Positions 61,417 to 64,000 of a DNA stretch of 64,000 nucleotides are shown piece after piece. Source of the DNA: Marsupella aquatica (lineage: Eukaryota > Marchantiophyta); contig OZ316893.1 of the NCBI GenBank assembly GCA_973895155.1, positions 5,270,001 to 5,334,000 of the forward strand, written 5' to 3'. The notes under the pieces were generated by a model that made no database searches, had not been told where the DNA came from, and saw only the letters and a list, made by a program, of their open reading frames with translations. The first letter of the stretch is position 1. Every line of letters begins with the position of its first letter. A program made the translations under genes and the position numbers.

Positions 61417-62784
61417 ATGGACAATGTGTGGGAGAGGCTAGCGCAGCTACAGCTGAGGCAGATGAGCGAAATATCACACCGGCGCAGTTTCCAGAAATAC
61501 AACCATAGAGCGTCAGATGCCAGTTTCGCGGATTTGTGCCGCCCTAGTTTTGCTGACGGCAACCTCCCCGTGATGAAGAATTGCCGCTTGAACGAACCGT
61601 CAGTATTGGACCGACCACGACGAAGGAAAAAACGAGGAGGCATCAAAAAGGGGGAGCAAGAAGAAGAGGACGAAGAGGAGGAGCCCGTTTTGGATACCGA
61701 AGTCTGGAAAACCCTCCCGGAGAATTTAGTTGAGAGGATCTTCCCATTCCTACCTCTACACAGCCTACTTCGATTTCGTGCAGTGTGCAAGAGATGGAAC
61801 GCTCTACTACATTGCCCCAGTTTCCTCCAATGCTGGCACCGAGGGCCCAGCGTGAAGCGGGAGAGCCCATGGCTCATCTTTCGGGGCTCTGCTCGGGAGT
61901 GTGTAGCATACAACCCCAGTCTAGACAGATGGTCGAAAATCCCTCTGTCCTTTCTCCCCTCACCCCGTGTGAGAGTCGTAGCATCAGCTGGAGGCCTTCT
62001 ATGTGTTCGTCGTCGAGATGATTCCCTCATGGTCTTCAATCCTTTCACAAAATCCTACCTAAGTCTCGCCCCCAAGCTCTGCAAGTGGAAGTACCCCATT
62101 GTCGGCATGGTGGCTGATAGAAATAGTGATGTGAACGGAGAATTTTCATACCGGATCATCGTTGCTGGGAGCAATGGGGTCCCCGCTCCAGATCTGACCA
62201 CCGAGGTATATGATTCTAGTAGCCGGAGCTGGAGGTATGTCGGAAGCAGGCCCCTTCGGCACCATTTCCAGGTCAATTCGGTCTACCACAATGGATTCCT
62301 CTATAGTGCAGGTTTCTCTGTGATTATGGTTTATGATTTAAAGCAGGAGATCTGGACCGAAATGGCAGGGCCTCCGGTTACACAACACACGAATCTCATC
62401 ATGCCCCACATCTGTGAGTGTAGAGGCCGGCTGTTGATGGTGGAGGTGGTGAGCGAGCGCTTCGTCATGAGACGAGTGTCCATCTGGGCAAACGACCGGA
62501 ATACTTGTAATTATGAAAATGGGAACAATGATAGTCAGTGGACAATGCTTGAGACCATGCCAGATGACCTTCTCGGAGAAGTGATTGTCATGTCGAACAG
62601 CCGCTTCTTCTCATACTTTGCCCACGATGATCTCCTATGCTTCGTCATTGCCAGACGGGAGATTCTGGTTTACGAGATCACTCATTCGCGCTGGCGATGG
62701 TTGCCATCTTGTCCTTACGTCCAAGGCTTTGCCCAGCGATTCGCTGCCTTCGCATACCATCCGACTCTGGAGGATTGCAAATAG
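61417..62784 (+). CDS. F-box protein with kelch-like C-terminal region, single exon
   Basis: A 455-residue predicted substrate adaptor of an SCF ubiquitin ligase. The start ATG at 61417 has a favourable context (AAACATGG); the frame opens further upstream but without an ATG. The F-box is at about 96–140 (EVWKTLPENLVERIFPFLPLHSLLRFRAVCKRWNALL). Before it lie a basic stretch (RPRRRKKRGGIKKG) and an acidic one (EQEEEDEEEE), which suggests nuclear location but is only inference. The C-terminal region has kelch/FBA-type patterns such as YDSSSRSWRYVGSRP and VYEITHSRWRWLPSCP. It resembles the plant LCR/HAWAIIAN SKIRT-like F-box/kelch group; I am less sure of the exact subgroup. Confidence 0.88.
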   Translation: MDNVWERLAQLQLRQMSEISHRRSFQKYNHRASDASFADLCRPSFADGNLPVMKNCRLNEPSVLDRPRRRKKRGGIKKGEQEEEDEEEEPVLDTEVWKTLPENLVERIFPFLPLHSLLRFRAVCKRWNALLHCPSFLQCWHRGPSVKRESPWLIFRGSARECVAYNPSLDRWSKIPLSFLPSPRVRVVASAGGLLCVRRRDDSLMVFNPFTKSYLSLAPKLCKWKYPIVGMVADRNSDVNGEFSYRIIVAGSNGVPAPDLTTEVYDSSSRSWRYVGSRPLRHHFQVNSVYHNGFLYSAGFSVIMVYDLKQEIWTEMAGPPVTQHTNLIMPHICECRGRLLMVEVVSERFVMRRVSIWANDRNTCNYENGNNDSQWTMLETMPDDLLGEVIVMSNSRFFSYFAHDDLLCFVIARREILVYEITHSRWRWLPSCPYVQGFAQRFAAFAYHPTLEDCK

Positions 62785-64000
62785 AAGACGAACCACGGCG
62801 ACAGCAAGACACGAGAACCGTTCTCTCCGGCAAGCAAGGTGCCTTGGGTTCGAAATTTTCAATTGGCTTGCATGCGCATAAATCATCAGGCAATAAAGCG
62901 GCAGGCCCTTGAATTGAATTCATCCAGCACCTGCAGTGCATACCGATAAGAACAAATGTGGCCAATGACTTCCTCTAGCTCTACTATTCAAAGTCATCTC
63001 GAATTCGGTGGGTGCGCATGTAGCGTGATTGATCAACGAGGCCAACCAAGGCAGGAGAAGAACAGACAGCTCGCGAGTAGTTCGTGAGTGGATTTACGTA
63101 TTGAATGTATCGCTTTTAGGCTGCAAGGGACTTGGTTCGTATGATGTTTACGTTGATGAACGAGCTGAGGAAATGTGTGCGGCAATTCTCCGCATGAGAA
63201 AGGGTGGAACCCGAGATCAACTTTTCGACGCCCCCAGTTTCGAAGGAGTCATACGAATTCTGGAAGGATGAATGTTCTGTTCAATATTGTCATTCTTTTC
63301 CGACCTGCTCTTGTCAAGAAAAACGGATCAATTCTTCTCGTCTCAAACTCTCTTTGATGATGTCAAAATACAAACATTATCTGGATCGCGACTCTCGAAA
63401 CGCGAAGTGTAGGAAATTGAAACAAATTCTGAGTTTCATGACGATACAATGTTCTGCAAGGCCAAGGAATACGGTTCTTTGATCTCCAGTCTTCTGTCAT
63501 GAAGTTTTTTGCTACCTCTCTAAATTGGGGATTAGGAGGCATGACAAATTCACTGCTCTGGAATTGTGATGTGAGCCACGATTGAGCGCGAACAAGCAGG
63601 CAGGAGATCTTTTTCGTGGTGGTTGACATCATCAGGGGCTGGTGTTCACGTGTTTAGACTCTGCCATGCCACATTTTCTTTTGTGGGCAAACGTGCTCGG
63701 CCTGGGACCGCCCCCCTCACTCCGGATTGGTATGGCTGTGTTGGCTATCAGCCTAGAAAGGTTCTGGCTATGGATGAGCATCCTTTTCCCAACATATCTT
63801 TCTAGACGACACCATTGGTTCAGCAGTGAGTTTCTCGACTGGCAAGTGGCGACTTACTGTAGATCTGCAGGACTAGTAGTGCCCTGGCCTGGCCTGGCCT
63901 GCCCTGCCAGGACAGAATGTCTTTTTAGCTCGTTGTTGCTTTGTCGCTCAACATTTGGGGCAGGACTAACGAAGTCTGGAGAGGTCTGGAGATGGCTACG
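62785..64000. other. F-box 3' region and unassigned end of window
   Basis: A candidate polyadenylation signal AATAAA lies at 62892–62897, about 110 bp after the F-box stop. Beyond it I see short frames without homology and a GGCCT-rich repeat near 63886–63900. A gene extending past the window edge cannot be excluded. Confidence 0.4.

Noticed and set aside
61242-62048. Minus-strand frame of 268 residues opposite the F-box gene
   Set aside because: Antisense shadow; it includes a poly-Ser run produced by the acidic stretch and has no domain.

Overview
The window is nuclear DNA from a land plant. It has spliced genes of plant-specific families: an At2g16250-type LRR receptor kinase, a CDKD (CDK-activating) kinase, an ankyrin–PGG membrane protein, a plant GT90 glycosyltransferase and an F-box protein. 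It also carries a plant-type LINE whose ORF1 has DUF4283-like and CCHC modules. Introns of about 160–620 bp, moderate base composition and gene-poor gaps of up to 12 kb would fit a seedless plant such as a moss, liverwort or lycophyte. That placement is inference; no marker in the window fixes the species.

Layout. At 1–2394 lie a probable minus-strand tRNA-derived SINE, simple repeats and the 5' region of the LRR kinase gene. The kinase gene (2395–6289, +) has four exons, one of them only 20 nt, and an atypical, probably inactive kinase domain. From 6290 to about 17580 I see no gene, only a hairpin repeat and a short palindrome. At 17583–19160 a broken 2-oxoglutarate dioxygenase gene sits next to an inverted copy of its own 5' end. 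At 20873–23604 (−) is a two-exon ankyrin–PGG membrane protein gene, followed at 24107–24740 by a recent broken copy of its middle part.

The most unusual part is 25.1–33.1 kb. It is a tandem segmental duplication carrying two intact, intronless genes of about 700 codons (25583–27685 and 30062–32170, both −). The encoded proteins are divergent paralogues with three HMG-box-like segments, a basic cluster, an acidic tract and a C-terminal half of about 290 residues that I do not recognise. Small repeats surround and separate the two units.

At 34620–37169 (−) is a complete six-exon CDKD gene of 409 codons, including one GC–AG intron. A dead but structurally complete LINE of about 7.3 kb (−) occupies 42308–49631 between perfect 16-bp target-site duplications. 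A single-exon GT90 glycosyltransferase gene follows at 51681–53489 (−). The stretch 55.9–60.2 kb is rich in tandem repeats, including a 61-bp minisatellite. A single-exon F-box gene lies at 61417–62784 (+).

The genes do not form one pathway. The kinase, ankyrin and GT90 proteins are predicted membrane or secretory-pathway proteins; CDKD and the HMG-like proteins are predicted nuclear; the F-box protein would be an SCF ubiquitin-ligase adaptor. Exon limits were placed by splice signals, reading phase and remembered family alignments, without transcript data.
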